A stretch of 64,000 nt of DNA from Bacteroidota bacterium. GTDB taxonomy: Bacteria > Bacteroidota > Ignavibacteria > Tepidaquicellales > Tepidaquicellaceae. Below are positions 44,135 to 53,247 of this stretch, piece by piece (the stretch's first letter is position 1; every line of letters begins with the position of its first letter). The stretch is taken from NCBI GenBank assembly GCA_018266875.1, contig JAFDZR010000045.1:80142-144141 (forward strand). Reading direction: 5' to 3'. The notes beneath the pieces are model-generated. The model saw only the letters and a program-made list of their open reading frames with translations, did not search any database and was not told the origin of the DNA. The position numbers were made by a program, and so were the translations under genes.

Positions 44135-45632
44135 TCAAAGCCATTTTTTCTGAATTGACCCTGTTTGAAACGATAACCTGCCTGATTGACAGAAATGATA
44201 TCATGGAAAATCCTCCGCAGAACATCATCTGAAAAGGTATCGCTGCAACCTGAGCAGTTGCAATAGCTATCACCACTCCGCCAAAACAATATACCGCCAG
44301 AAGAGCTTCAAGATAAGTTGTGAAAGAAAGTTTTTTGTTTACGTATTTCTTTCCTTCCCACGAATCCTTCTTATTCATGATCTGATACTTCGGCGTTCTT
44401 ACAAATTCACTCTTCTTGTCGAGCAGTCCTTCGAGAACAGCTTTAGTATTATTTACTGAAAAGCCCATGCTGCCTGCGAGAAATACCGGAAAGTATATTA
44501 TCCGTTTCTGCCAGTCGGGATATACATCCTTCTGTGAATAAAGGTAAAATATGAATGAACTTATGAAAGCAAAAATAAATAATGACATGAATTTAAAAAC
44601 AGTATCATATTCACCCGAGAGCTTTATAAGCATTACAGGAAGATTCAGCAGAGCCGCCATAAGAATGAAGGGATATGCAAGATTGCTGTAAAGATGAATG
44701 AATGACTGAACTTTAAGTTTGAATGACATATCCGATCTCAGTACTTTCGGATAAACTTTTTTAGCAGTTTCTATCGCACCTTTTGTCCATCTGAACTGCT
44801 GTGATTTCAAAGCGCCGATGTCGGACGGCAGTTCAGCAGGTGAAGTGAAGTTCACAAGATATCTGAATTTCCATCCTTTCATCTGCGCTCTGTACGAAAG
44901 ATCAAGATCTTCAGTAAGCGTATCTGCTTCCCAGTTCCCTGCATCGAATATACATTCCTTTCTCCATACTCCGCCGGTTCCGTTAAAATTTATAAAAAAT
45001 CCGGCTCTGTTCCTGACTGCCTGTTCGATCACAAAATGTCCGTCGAGAGCTATTGCCTGAGTTTTCGTCATCAGTGAATATTCCCTGTTCAGATGTTCCC
45101 ATCTCGTCTGCACAAGTCCGAGCTTTTCTTCTTTATAAAAATAAGGAATAGTTCTCTTCAGAAATTTTTTCCGGGGAATAAAATCAGCATCAAAGATGGC
45201 TACAAATTCTCCCCTGGCGGTTTCAAGTCCGACCTTCAGGGCTCCGGCTTTAAAGCCTTCCCGGTTGGTTCTGTGAATATGTTTAATATCGTATCCCTGT
45301 TCTTCATATTTAACTATATGATCCTTAATGATCTGCGTAGTCTCATCTGTGGAATCATCAAGAATCTGAACTTCGAGTTTATCTTTCGGATAGTCCATTC
45401 TCAGTACTGAATCTATCAGCCTGGTAATTACATACTGTTCATTGTAAAGAGGTATCTGAATGGTGACAACGGGATATTCATCGAGATGGAATTCGCTTTC
45501 TTCCAGATCCACTGTTCGTTTATTGAATGTCTTAAAATAATAATAGACCATATTGAAACCATGCGCGCCGAAGAAAAACAGTATCGAAAGCGATATTATA
45601 TATGCAGCAAGTACGAGACTTTCTATATTCAT
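44124..45632 (-). CDS. Membrane family-2 glycosyltransferase (processive type)
   Basis: The 502-residue enzyme has one N-terminal membrane helix, a cytosolic GT2 domain and a C-terminal cluster of about four helices, the layout of cellulose/mannan/hyaluronan synthase-like enzymes. The catalytic motifs are LDDSTDETTQ near residue 90, the DxD in IFDADFIP, TLTEDLDLSYRA and the QQFRW signature (SQQFRWTKGAI) that binds the nascent chain. No PilZ or beta-1,4-synthase partner is nearby, so the polymer cannot be named. It follows lptE by 13 bp and overlaps a TPR gene downstream. Confidence 0.9.
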   Translation of the reverse strand: MNIESLVLAAYIISLSILFFFGAHGFNMVYYYFKTFNKRTVDLEESEFHLDEYPVVTIQIPLYNEQYVITRLIDSVLRMDYPKDKLEVQILDDSTDETTQIIKDHIVKYEEQGYDIKHIHRTNREGFKAGALKVGLETARGEFVAIFDADFIPRKKFLKRTIPYFYKEEKLGLVQTRWEHLNREYSLMTKTQAIALDGHFVIEQAVRNRAGFFINFNGTGGVWRKECIFDAGNWEADTLTEDLDLSYRAQMKGWKFRYLVNFTSPAELPSDIGALKSQQFRWTKGAIETAKKVYPKVLRSDMSFKLKVQSFIHLYSNLAYPFILMAALLNLPVMLIKLSGEYDTVFKFMSLFIFAFISSFIFYLYSQKDVYPDWQKRIIYFPVFLAGSMGFSVNNTKAVLEGLLDKKSEFVRTPKYQIMNKKDSWEGKKYVNKKLSFTTYLEALLAVYCFGGVVIAIATAQVAAIPFQMMFCGGFSMISFLSIRQVIVSNRVNSEKMALNAE

Positions 45633-45645
45633 TAATTAATTTAGT

Positions 45646-46155
45646 TTACCAGTTTGATGTCAGATCAATTACAATGTCTTCTGATATTTTTTCAATCGCA
45701 ATTGCAATTCCGTCAGATCTCTGTGAGAAATCGCTTCCGTTGGAAGCATACTCACCGTAATTCTCAAAATTTTTTTCCCATATCAGCTTTTGTTTTTTCA
45801 GGTCTTCGAATGAAACCTTGATCGTCATAATAATTTTTCTCTGAGTAACATTATCTCCGGTTGAAATGACCGAAGCCTCATCTCTGACATTGGTTATAGT
45901 GCAGTTCAGGACTGCATCGGAAAAATTTTTATCGGCTACCCTGAATGTATTGTCACTAATAATCCTGGATTTCAATCTCTCGGTAAATGTTTCTGCCATT
46001 GTCGGAGAAGAAAATCCGCTTACATCCTGAGCTGTAGGAACAGCAATGGAATTTATTCCCTTAGGCGGATTATTTCCTCTGAAACCGTATACTCCGCATC
46101 CTGATATCATGATTATGCACAGCAGCAGCGACAATATATTCAGTTTCTTTCCCAA
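45646..46155 (-). CDS. lptE: LptE-like LPS-assembly lipoprotein
   Basis: The 169-residue protein has a lipoprotein signal ending ISGCG with Cys20 as the lipidated residue. The mature part, GVYGFRGNNPPKGINSIAVPTAQDVSG and ETFTERLKSRIISDNTFRVAD, and later VRDEASVISTG and IWEKNFENYGEY match the LptE/DUF4136-like fold of Bacteroidota. LptE plugs the LptD barrel that inserts LPS into the outer membrane. Its start lies inside the 3' end of the sigma-54 regulator gene (16-bp overlap), an order seen repeatedly in this phylum. Confidence 0.85.
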   Translation of the reverse strand: MGKKLNILSLLLCIIMISGCGVYGFRGNNPPKGINSIAVPTAQDVSGFSSPTMAETFTERLKSRIISDNTFRVADKNFSDAVLNCTITNVRDEASVISTGDNVTQRKIIMTIKVSFEDLKKQKLIWEKNFENYGEYASNGSDFSQRSDGIAIAIEKISEDIVIDLTSNW

Positions 46156-47267
46156 CGGTCCTCTTTGCTGATTTTGAATTTTTTAATTTTATTGTAAATA
46201 TTTCTCGGCGTCTGATCCAGTATATCCGCGATCTTTTCCACGTTCCAGAAATTTTTATCAAGCATGTATATCAATACTTCTCTTTCTATCTCATCCATTT
46301 TCATGTTTAGGATCCTGTCTTTTGATAATATGAAGTCTTCATTGTTAACCGTCTGACCATTCTTATTATTCTCAATTACCGAAAGATGATCCTTGATGTC
46401 AAGCATATCTGATTTAATTTCGAGCAGAGCTCTGAATAAAAAATCCTTCTCGCTGCTTTCTCTTGACTTGCCTATTATTATAGGCAGTGAATTAGATTCT
46501 TCTCTCTTATCCGCCTGAAGATGTTTTTTCACATCAGACAGAGAAAGTTTTTTATAAGGATTCAGTACAATGATGCTTTCACAGAAATTCTTGAGTTCCC
46601 TTGCGTTTCCGGGCCAGCTGTAATTGATAAGATAATCCATTGCATCATCATCTATTCCCTTGAATTCAATATTGTTTTCTTTACAGTATGAATCAGTAAA
46701 ATAATAAAACAAAAGCTTAATATCAGATTTTCTTTCCCTGAGCGGAGGTATGAAAATATTAATAGATCTTAATCTGTAATACAGATCATCCCTGAAATGA
46801 TTATTTGTAACTTCCGAAGCAAGGTCTTTATTGGTGGCTGCAACAATCCTCACATCAACGTTAATATTTTTATTGCCGCCAACCCTCATGAACTCTCCTG
46901 TCTCCAGTACCCTGAGAAATTTCACCTGCGTTGACAAAGGCATTTCGCCGATCTCATCGAGGAATATTGTGCCGTTGTCCGCCATTTCAAAGTATCCTTT
47001 TCTTTCATCTATTGCTCCTGTAAACGCTCCTTTCTGATGACCGAAAAGTTCGCTTTCAATTATCCCCTCGGGAATCGCGCCGCAGTTCACAATAATCAGT
47101 GGTTTGTCATTCCTTCTGCTCAGTCTGTGAATTGAATTGGCAACCACTTCCTTTCCCGAACCGCTTTCGCCTGTTATAAGAACGCTCACATCTGTAGGAG
47201 CGACCTGCTTTATAGTTTCGTTAATTTCCTTTATCTGAACTGTATTTCCTAAAAGCAAACTTGTCAT
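46140..47267 (-). CDS. Sigma-54-dependent transcriptional activator (no receiver domain)
   Basis: The 375-residue protein consists of a central AAA+ domain and a Fis-type helix-turn-helix. Walker A GESGSGKE is at 33-40, the sigma-54 contact motif GAFTGA at 80-85, Walker B at GTIFLDEIGEM, and the arginine region at FRDDLYYRLRSINIFIPPLRER. The C-terminal EREVLIYMLDKNFWNVEKIADILDQTPRNIYNKIKKF is the DNA-binding domain. The AAA+ begins almost at residue 1, so there is no N-terminal sensor and activity must be set another way. It leads the lptE-glycosyltransferase-TPR unit. Confidence 0.93.
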   Translation of the reverse strand: MTSLLLGNTVQIKEINETIKQVAPTDVSVLITGESGSGKEVVANSIHRLSRRNDKPLIIVNCGAIPEGIIESELFGHQKGAFTGAIDERKGYFEMADNGTIFLDEIGEMPLSTQVKFLRVLETGEFMRVGGNKNINVDVRIVAATNKDLASEVTNNHFRDDLYYRLRSINIFIPPLRERKSDIKLLFYYFTDSYCKENNIEFKGIDDDAMDYLINYSWPGNARELKNFCESIIVLNPYKKLSLSDVKKHLQADKREESNSLPIIIGKSRESSEKDFLFRALLEIKSDMLDIKDHLSVIENNKNGQTVNNEDFILSKDRILNMKMDEIEREVLIYMLDKNFWNVEKIADILDQTPRNIYNKIKKFKISKEDRWERN

Positions 47268-47397
47268 TAAAAAAATTTTTTAAATATAATATTATAGAGG
47301 TGTTTATTAAAGATAATTATCAATATGCAATGTTTTAAGAGTAATTATAAATTTTAAATTTTAAATTGGTTTATTAAATGAACTGCACTTAAAATAG

Positions 47398-47440
47398 CAA
47401 ACTCCTCTTTAATTTTTGATCAAAGAGGAGCTTGAGTTTG
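47398..47440 (-). terminator. Hairpin downstream of the 503-residue T9SS cargo gene
   Basis: CTCCTCTTT (47402-47410) pairs with AAAGAGGAG (47422-47430), and CAAACTC/GAGTTTG can pair outside it in an alternative form. The T tail on the minus strand is weak, so termination is plausible but not certain. Confidence 0.45.
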
Positions 47441-47530
47441 AAATGAGTTAAATCTGTTTCGGAGCCCGGCTTTGAGAAGTTATATCCGGATGGAATTATT
47501 TTTCAGCGCGGATTGAATTTTTTAAAAAAT

Positions 47531-47562
47531 ATTTGAAATTCGTAATTTGAAATTTGAAATTA
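47531..47562. repeat. AT-rich repeat overlapping a stop codon
   Basis: Units of AATTTGAAATT end exactly in the stop of the 503-residue gene; read on the minus strand the sequence starts TAATTTCAAATTTCAAAT. The same 18 bases occur at the stop of murI (59,078). Confidence 0.55.
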
Positions 47563-49071
47563 CCTGATCAGCATCAATTTCTTCGAATCACTGAATCCTC
47601 CGGCTTTCAAAGTATAATAATAAATTCCTGAAGGCAATCCTGCTGCATTAAAATCAACTTCATAAGTTCCTGCAGCATAGTTACTATTTACAAGAGTTTT
47701 AATCTCTCTGCCGAGTACATCAAATATTTTCAGAGTCACAAAGTTTTTATTTACCAGATCGAATCGGATCATAGTACTCGGATTAAATGGATTTGGATAA
47801 TTCTGATACAATTTAAAATCTCCGGGTGTTTCCGAACTGATATTATTAACAGAGATCACAAAGTTCACACAGTTTTTTAACTCCGCAACGCTTGATAAAT
47901 TATTTGATCCTTTCTTAATTATCGAGATTGTTTTAAAATCTGCAGTATCAAGAGACTGAACAGTTCCTATCAGAGAACCAATAAATATATATCTGTCTCC
48001 GCTGGTTGAATCATTCCATCCGATTCCTGAAACCGGATCTCCCGAATATTTATATCTTGTAATTTGATTTGTAATTGGATTTACAGCATTACTTCCGTCA
48101 CGTTTGAATCCATGCATTACATTGTAAACTTCCATCGAATCACGCGGACACTCTCCGTCCCCGCATTTAAAGACTGTAGCGTAATCAGATTTATACAGAC
48201 TGTTTAAATGACCTGTCACTTCTTTTATAATTACTCCGACTGCGGGTGGAACCGGACCGTATACAGGATCCTGATTTGTACCATTATATCCATACACTAA
48301 ATTCTTAACAGAATCAGATCCGCCTTTATCATTTATCGCACTGCCTATATCAATATCAGACCAGATAGCTGAACTGAAGTCATTCCATGCGGAAACATTT
48401 TTATTAATTATTTTCCACTCGTAGTTTATTACATCGGCACAGACTGACTGAGTCTTTGCCCAGGCATACATATGTATTTCAGCTTTGAGAGGAGGTGCGC
48501 TTCTTGAATTTAAAACTGAATCTCTGTAACCGTCTGTGAACGAGCAAAAAAGATTCTGATCACCTTTCATTAAAGGATTATCTGCCGGCGGTTCATATAT
48601 ACCGTTTCCATTGTTATCAACCCACGGCGCTCCCTGACCGACCGGCCAGAGATTCCATGAATCGAAATCATTGTTACCATTTGGGAAATCAGGAGATACT
48701 TTATAAAGTCTGTAATTCGGATCTTCAGCGCCCATCGGCATCTGAGTATTGTAATCAAAATATCCGGGACGGTATTCTGAATCGTAATCCGAAAGACTGA
48801 CTCGTATCGAATCTCCAACTCTGCAGCTGATCCATAGACCGCTTGAATAGACAGCAAACATACCCGAACCTTTCGGCCATTCAAAACCGGAATTAAATGT
48901 TACGGGATTTCTGTCAAATCCTCCGGTATTACCAACAAAGGTGCTGATCTGATTTGCATCTATTTTTTTAAAATCCAGTGATGACACATTATCTAATGGT
49001 TTGGACTTATCAAACCCCGAAAATATAATAATAACAGAAACTGTCAGTATTACAAAAATTAAATTTCTCAT
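47560..49071 (-). CDS. T9SS-exported protein of unknown function
   Basis: The 503-residue product has a signal or anchor segment (MRNLIFVILTVSVIIIFSGF) and a long ordinary middle region. It includes the acidic, calcium-loop-like patch WVDNNGNGIYEPPADNPLMKGDQ and EWKIINKNVSAWNDFSSAIWSDIDIGSAINDKGG, patterns found in many uncharacterised FCB cell-surface proteins. The end is a complete T9SS type A domain: NYPNPFNPSTMIRFDL, LKIFDVLGREIKTLVN, LPSGIYYYTLKAG and KKLMLIR. No catalytic motif is visible. It stands alone, separated from the sigma-54 gene by 292 bp. Confidence 0.82.
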   Translation of the reverse strand: MRNLIFVILTVSVIIIFSGFDKSKPLDNVSSLDFKKIDANQISTFVGNTGGFDRNPVTFNSGFEWPKGSGMFAVYSSGLWISCRVGDSIRVSLSDYDSEYRPGYFDYNTQMPMGAEDPNYRLYKVSPDFPNGNNDFDSWNLWPVGQGAPWVDNNGNGIYEPPADNPLMKGDQNLFCSFTDGYRDSVLNSRSAPPLKAEIHMYAWAKTQSVCADVINYEWKIINKNVSAWNDFSSAIWSDIDIGSAINDKGGSDSVKNLVYGYNGTNQDPVYGPVPPAVGVIIKEVTGHLNSLYKSDYATVFKCGDGECPRDSMEVYNVMHGFKRDGSNAVNPITNQITRYKYSGDPVSGIGWNDSTSGDRYIFIGSLIGTVQSLDTADFKTISIIKKGSNNLSSVAELKNCVNFVISVNNISSETPGDFKLYQNYPNPFNPSTMIRFDLVNKNFVTLKIFDVLGREIKTLVNSNYAAGTYEVDFNAAGLPSGIYYYTLKAGGFSDSKKLMLIR

Positions 49072-49414
49072 GAATAATCTCCTTTAAAAAAATATCCATT
49101 TTTAGTTATACTATTTTACTTACTATTTAATTAATTAACAAAGAAATATTATTGAGTTTGTGCAGAAACTTTTTATCAATACTTTATTGAAATTTATCAG
49201 AAAGCTTTTATTACAATTCCTATTTGATGTTTTTCTTCGGAACGAATTCGTCATTTGTGGGAATTTTCAGATTTCAAATATTGGCTTTCCATAATTTTAA
49301 ATAAAGAAATTCAGCTTAAAATTGAATTAAAAGTCCAGCAAATTTTTAATACAAATTATACATGAGAATACTTATATTAACTTAATTATTATAAATCAAT
49401 TCAAAGGAGTACAT
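49072..49414. other. 343-bp divergent intergenic region
   Basis: The gap separates the T9SS cargo gene (minus) from the GlsB-like gene (plus) and must contain a promoter for each. It is AT-rich throughout. A strong ribosome site (CAAAGGAG) lies just before 49415. I see no open frame, tRNA or convincing hairpin in it. Confidence 0.6.
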
Positions 49415-49687
49415 ATGTTTTCACTAATTTGGTCTGCAATAATCGGACTAATTGCCGGCGCGCTGGCAAAATTGGTAATGCCCGGAAAAGATCCGGGAGG
49501 AATATTCGTTACAATGCTTATCGGTATCGGCGGTTCACTGCTGTTTACTTATCTTGGCAGAATGATAGGATGGTATTCAGAAGGTGAATCCGGAGGTTTC
49601 ATTGCAGCTTTCCTCGGAGCAATAGTATTACTTTTGATATACAGACTGATCAGGGGAAAATCTGCTGCCAAAGCAGTTAAAGACTGA
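49415..49687 (+). CDS. GlsB/YeaQ/YmgE family stress membrane protein
   Basis: The 90-residue protein has three hydrophobic segments with the family pattern IIGLIAGALAKLVMPGKDPGGIFVTMLIGIGGSLLFTYLGR and FIAAFLGAIVLLLIYRLI. It was formerly called transglycosylase-associated, and members are induced by general and acid stress in several bacteria. The ribosome site CAAAGGAG about eight bases before ATG is among the strongest in the window. It is followed 47 bp later by a Kbp-like gene with an equally strong site. Confidence 0.9.
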   Translation: MFSLIWSAIIGLIAGALAKLVMPGKDPGGIFVTMLIGIGGSLLFTYLGRMIGWYSEGESGGFIAAFLGAIVLLLIYRLIRGKSAAKAVKD

Positions 49688-49734
49688 TCAAATCAAATAA
49701 TTATTTATAAATCAAAACAAACAGGAGTTAAAAA

Positions 49735-50139
49735 ATGGCTTTACAGGAAAAGTATCAGGCAGTACTGGACACTATTAATCAATCAGGCGGAGTTGATGTC
49801 AGCGTATCAGAAAACAACGGCGTACTGAATATCACGGCTACTGTGCCAACGCCAACTGAAAAAATCACCGTCTGGAATAAGATCAAGGAAATCGGCGGCG
49901 ATAATCCTGGCGACATTGCTGCAGACATTAGAATGATAAATTCTGAAGTAGCTGCAGGCGGAACCGGTGATGGAGTAGGTCAGAAAACTTATGTCGTGAA
50001 TTCAGGCGACACTCTCAGCAAGATCGCAAAAGAAATGTACGGTGATGCAAATAAATACATGGACATTTTCAACGCAAACAAGGATAAGCTTTCCGATCCT
50101 GATAAAATTAAGCCCGGACAGGAACTCATCATTCCTTAA
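49735..50139 (+). CDS. LysM-domain protein resembling potassium-binding protein Kbp
   Basis: The 134-residue protein has an N-terminal BON-like half ([52 protein letters not shown]) and a C-terminal LysM domain from about residue 83: [34 protein letters not shown] to [11 protein letters not shown]. This matches E. coli Kbp (YgaU), a cytoplasmic potassium sensor linked to stress, in both length and order. There is no signal peptide, which also fits a cytoplasmic protein rather than a cell-wall LysM protein. It has a strong ribosome site (ACAGGAG) and its own terminator. Confidence 0.85.
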   Translation: MALQEKYQAVLDTINQSGGVDVSVSENNGVLNITATVPTPTEKITVWNKIKEIGGDNPGDIAADIRMINSEVAAGGTGDGVGQKTYVVNSGDTLSKIAKEMYGDANKYMDIFNANKDKLSDPDKIKPGQELIIP

Positions 50140-50168
50140 AGCATTCCGGAATAAGTAATTTTTTAAAT

Positions 50169-50204
50169 GGTCTGTCCTGAATTTTCGGACAGACCAATTT
50201 TTTT
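50169..50204 (+). terminator. Rho-independent terminator after the Kbp-like gene
   Basis: Perfect nine-base arms GGTCTGTCC (50169-50177) and GGACAGACC (50187-50195) are followed by AATTTTTTTA. It is the best-formed terminator in the window. Confidence 0.93.
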
Positions 50205-50367
50205 ATTATCCGTGAAAAATTAAAAATCTTCCCTGATTATTGTAAATTAATTACTTCTTGCACTTAACCAAACGATGTCGTTATGATCTTCAAAGAGTTT
50301 TAAATTTATATTTAACCTTTTAGCTATAATCCTTAAATTTCCAACTTACTTATGAATTCAATTCAAA

Positions 50368-52791
50368 ATGAAAAAACAAACTAAGTTATCACTGAACGGA
50401 AAAACAACATTCGATGAATACAGAACTGAAGTTCTTGCGGATTATCAACTCGCTAACGAAAGCAGACAGGCAAGCATTCTGGGAAGAAAAGAAGTTCTCA
50501 CAGGAAAAGCAAAATTCGGAATATTCGGCGACGGAAAGGAAGTAGCACAGATCGCTATGGCTAAGGTTTTTAAAAACGGTGATTTCAGATCCGGTTATTA
50601 CAGGGATCAGACATTTGCCTTTGCAACCGGGATTTCAACTGTAAAGGAATTTTTTGCACAGCTGTACGCTGACACTGATCTGGAACTTGAACCGGCTTCC
50701 GGCGGAAGATCTATGAACGGACATTTTGCCAACAGACTTCTTGATGAAAACGGCAACTGGAAAACTCTTACCGCCATGAAAAATACTTCAGCTGATATTT
50801 CTCCTACTGCAAGCCAGATGATCCGTCTTGTAGGTCTTGCATACGCTTCCAAACTTTACAGAAACAACAAACAGCTTCACAACATGACGGATTTTTCCAT
50901 TTACGGAAATGAAGTTGCATTCGGAACTATAGGAAATGCCAGCTGCGCTGAAGGTCTTTTCTTTGAAGCAGTAAATGCCGCAGGTGTTCTTATGATCCCT
51001 ATGGCAGTTTCGATCTGGGATAACGGTTTTGGGATTTCCGTTCCGAGTAAATATCAGATCACAAAGGAAGATATTTCCGAGATTTTAAAAGGCTTCGAAT
51101 ATGACGATAAAAAATTACAGGGATATCATATTTACACAGCCAAGGGTTGGGATTATGCCGAGCTTGTTGACATGTACAGGTCAGGAATTGAAATAGTAAG
51201 AGAGAAACATATTCCTGCTCTTTTTCATATCACAGACGTTACTCAGCCTCTTGGGCATTCAACTTCCGGCTCGCATGAAAGATATAAATCAAAGGACAGA
51301 CTTGAGTGGGAAATTGAACACTGCTGTATCAAAAAAATGAGGATCTGGATGCTTGCAAATGCTCTGGCAACTGAGGATGAACTTGATAAAATAGAAGCAG
51401 ATGCAAAAGACTATGTGAAAAAAATGCAGAAAGAAGCCTGGGAGGATTATCTGACCCCGATTAAAAAAGAAAGAAACGAACTTATTGAGATAATCAAGGA
51501 AATTGCTCCCTCTTCAGATTCGGAAAAGGAAATTACTTCCCTGACCGAAGGGCTCAAAAGGTCACTGGATAATAACAGAAAGGAAATTGTATCTGTTGCA
51601 GGAACAGTACTGAGACTTACCAGGAATTTACCTGCAGGAAATACTGAAAATCTGAGAACATGGTATAAAAATTTCAAAGATCATTACAATCAGGTCTATG
51701 ATTCCCATCTTTTCAGCGAATCAAAAGATTCTGCTCTTAATATAAAGGAAGTGAAACCTGTTTATTCGGATGAATCAGATACGCTTGATGGAAGAGAAGT
51801 TCTGAATGCTTTCTTTGACATAGCTCTCGGAAGGGATCCAAGGATCTTTGCAATAGGTCAGGACCTTGGTAAACTCGGTGACGTAAACCAGGGAATGGCA
51901 GGGCTTCAGGAAAAATATTCGGAACTGCGTCTGACTGATACTGGGATCAGAGAAGCTACCATGATAGGTCAGGGAATCGGCGCTGCTCTTAGAGGACTTA
52001 AGCCGATCGTTGAGATTCAGTATCTGGATTATCTTCTGTACGCTCTTCAGATCCTCAGTGATGATGTTGCTTGTCTGCAGTACCGGACCGTGGGAGGTCA
52101 GAAAACTCCGCTTATAATTAGAACACGCGGACACAGACTCGAAGGGATCTGGCATTCCGGTTCCCCAATGGGAACAATCATCAACTGCTTCAGGGGAATT
52201 CACGTCTGCGTTCCGAGAGACATGACTAGAGCCGCCGGATTTTACAATACAATTTTAAGATCAGACGAGCCGGCGCTTATTATCGAAAGACTCAATGCTT
52301 ACAGATTAAAGGAAAAACTTCCGGATAATCTCAGCGAAGTCCGCATTCCACTCGGCGTGCCGGAGGTTCTCACCGAAGGGAATGACATTACGATAGTTAC
52401 ATACGGCGCTTGCGTTGACATTGCAAGAGATGCAATTTCTAAACTCAATGAGGTAAATATCTCATGCGAGCTCATTGACGTTCAGACTCTTCTTCCATTT
52501 GACATTCACGGTAAGATTCTTGAATCACTTAAAAAGACAAACAGGATACTTTTCCTTGATGAAGACGTTCCGGGAGGAGCATCCGCTTTCATGATGCAGA
52601 ATGTGATCGACAGGGACGGCGGTTATCTTTATCTCGACTCCCCTCCGAAATGTCTTTCCGCTAAAGAACACAGACCGGCATACGGCACAGACGGCGATTA
52701 TTTTTCAAAACCAAACGCCGAACAGATATTTGAAACTGTTTATGAAATGATGAATGAGACAGATCCGCAGCAATATCCAATGTTTTTTTAA
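50368..52791 (+). CDS. Fused alpha-beta 2-oxoacid dehydrogenase E1
   Basis: E1 uses thiamine diphosphate to decarboxylate a 2-oxoacid and acylate lipoyl-E2. The 807-residue protein combines an alpha-like half (about 1-400: GFRSGYYRDQTFAFATG-type region FRSGYYRDQTFAFATGIS, MNGHFANRLL, HSTSGSHERY) with a beta-like half (about 470-807: REVLNAFFDIALGRDPRIFAIGQDLG, TGIREATMIGQGIGAALRGLKPIVEIQYLDYLLYA, IDVQTLLPFD, AKEHRPAYGTDGD). In the alpha half the TPP motif reads GNA (GTIGNASCAEG) rather than GDG. Such fusions occur across Bacteroidota. Branched-chain or pyruvate substrate cannot be decided. lpdA at 40 kb is a candidate E3. Confidence 0.88.
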   Translation: MKKQTKLSLNGKTTFDEYRTEVLADYQLANESRQASILGRKEVLTGKAKFGIFGDGKEVAQIAMAKVFKNGDFRSGYYRDQTFAFATGISTVKEFFAQLYADTDLELEPASGGRSMNGHFANRLLDENGNWKTLTAMKNTSADISPTASQMIRLVGLAYASKLYRNNKQLHNMTDFSIYGNEVAFGTIGNASCAEGLFFEAVNAAGVLMIPMAVSIWDNGFGISVPSKYQITKEDISEILKGFEYDDKKLQGYHIYTAKGWDYAELVDMYRSGIEIVREKHIPALFHITDVTQPLGHSTSGSHERYKSKDRLEWEIEHCCIKKMRIWMLANALATEDELDKIEADAKDYVKKMQKEAWEDYLTPIKKERNELIEIIKEIAPSSDSEKEITSLTEGLKRSLDNNRKEIVSVAGTVLRLTRNLPAGNTENLRTWYKNFKDHYNQVYDSHLFSESKDSALNIKEVKPVYSDESDTLDGREVLNAFFDIALGRDPRIFAIGQDLGKLGDVNQGMAGLQEKYSELRLTDTGIREATMIGQGIGAALRGLKPIVEIQYLDYLLYALQILSDDVACLQYRTVGGQKTPLIIRTRGHRLEGIWHSGSPMGTIINCFRGIHVCVPRDMTRAAGFYNTILRSDEPALIIERLNAYRLKEKLPDNLSEVRIPLGVPEVLTEGNDITIVTYGACVDIARDAISKLNEVNISCELIDVQTLLPFDIHGKILESLKKTNRILFLDEDVPGGASAFMMQNVIDRDGGYLYLDSPPKCLSAKEHRPAYGTDGDYFSKPNAEQIFETVYEMMNETDPQQYPMFF

Positions 52792-52803
52792 AAACTTTTA
52801 TTC

Positions 52804-53244
52804 ATGAATAATATTAAAAAATTATACGGCTCTCAGCTCGACGCTTTAAAGGAAGAGATATCTCTTTATAAAAATGAGAAGAAATTATGGGAATTGAATG
52901 GTGAAATCAAAAATACAACAGGTAATCTATGTCTGCATATCTGCGGCAATCTGAAATATTTCCTTGGGAATATTATAGGCAATACAGGTTATCTGCGAGA
53001 CAGGGACAGGGAATTTTCCGCGAAAGGTATTTCAAAATCAGAACTGATCAAGCAGATAGACGAAACAAAAGCGATACTGGATAAAATGTTCAGCGTGCTG
53101 AAGAACGAAGATCTGTTAAAGATCTATCAGGAAAATAAATTCGGGGAAAATTCAACTTATGCATTTGTGTTTTCGAGACTGATCTCCCACCTTTGCTATC
53201 ATCTCGGTCAGATCAATTATCACAGAAGAATTACTGATATCTGA
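52804..53244 (+). CDS. DinB-like (DUF1572) helical-bundle protein
   Basis: The 146-residue protein is a predicted four-helix bundle. The metal-site histidines typical of DinB/YfiT proteins are in NLCLHICGNLKYFL near residue 45 and HLCYHLGQINYHRR near the end. Family members use such a site for thiol transfer or other poorly known reactions. It begins 13 bp after the E1 gene, so it may be cotranscribed, although a functional connection is not evident. Confidence 0.82.
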   Translation: MNNIKKLYGSQLDALKEEISLYKNEKKLWELNGEIKNTTGNLCLHICGNLKYFLGNIIGNTGYLRDRDREFSAKGISKSELIKQIDETKAILDKMFSVLKNEDLLKIYQENKFGENSTYAFVFSRLISHLCYHLGQINYHRRITDI

Positions 53245-53247
53245 CAA

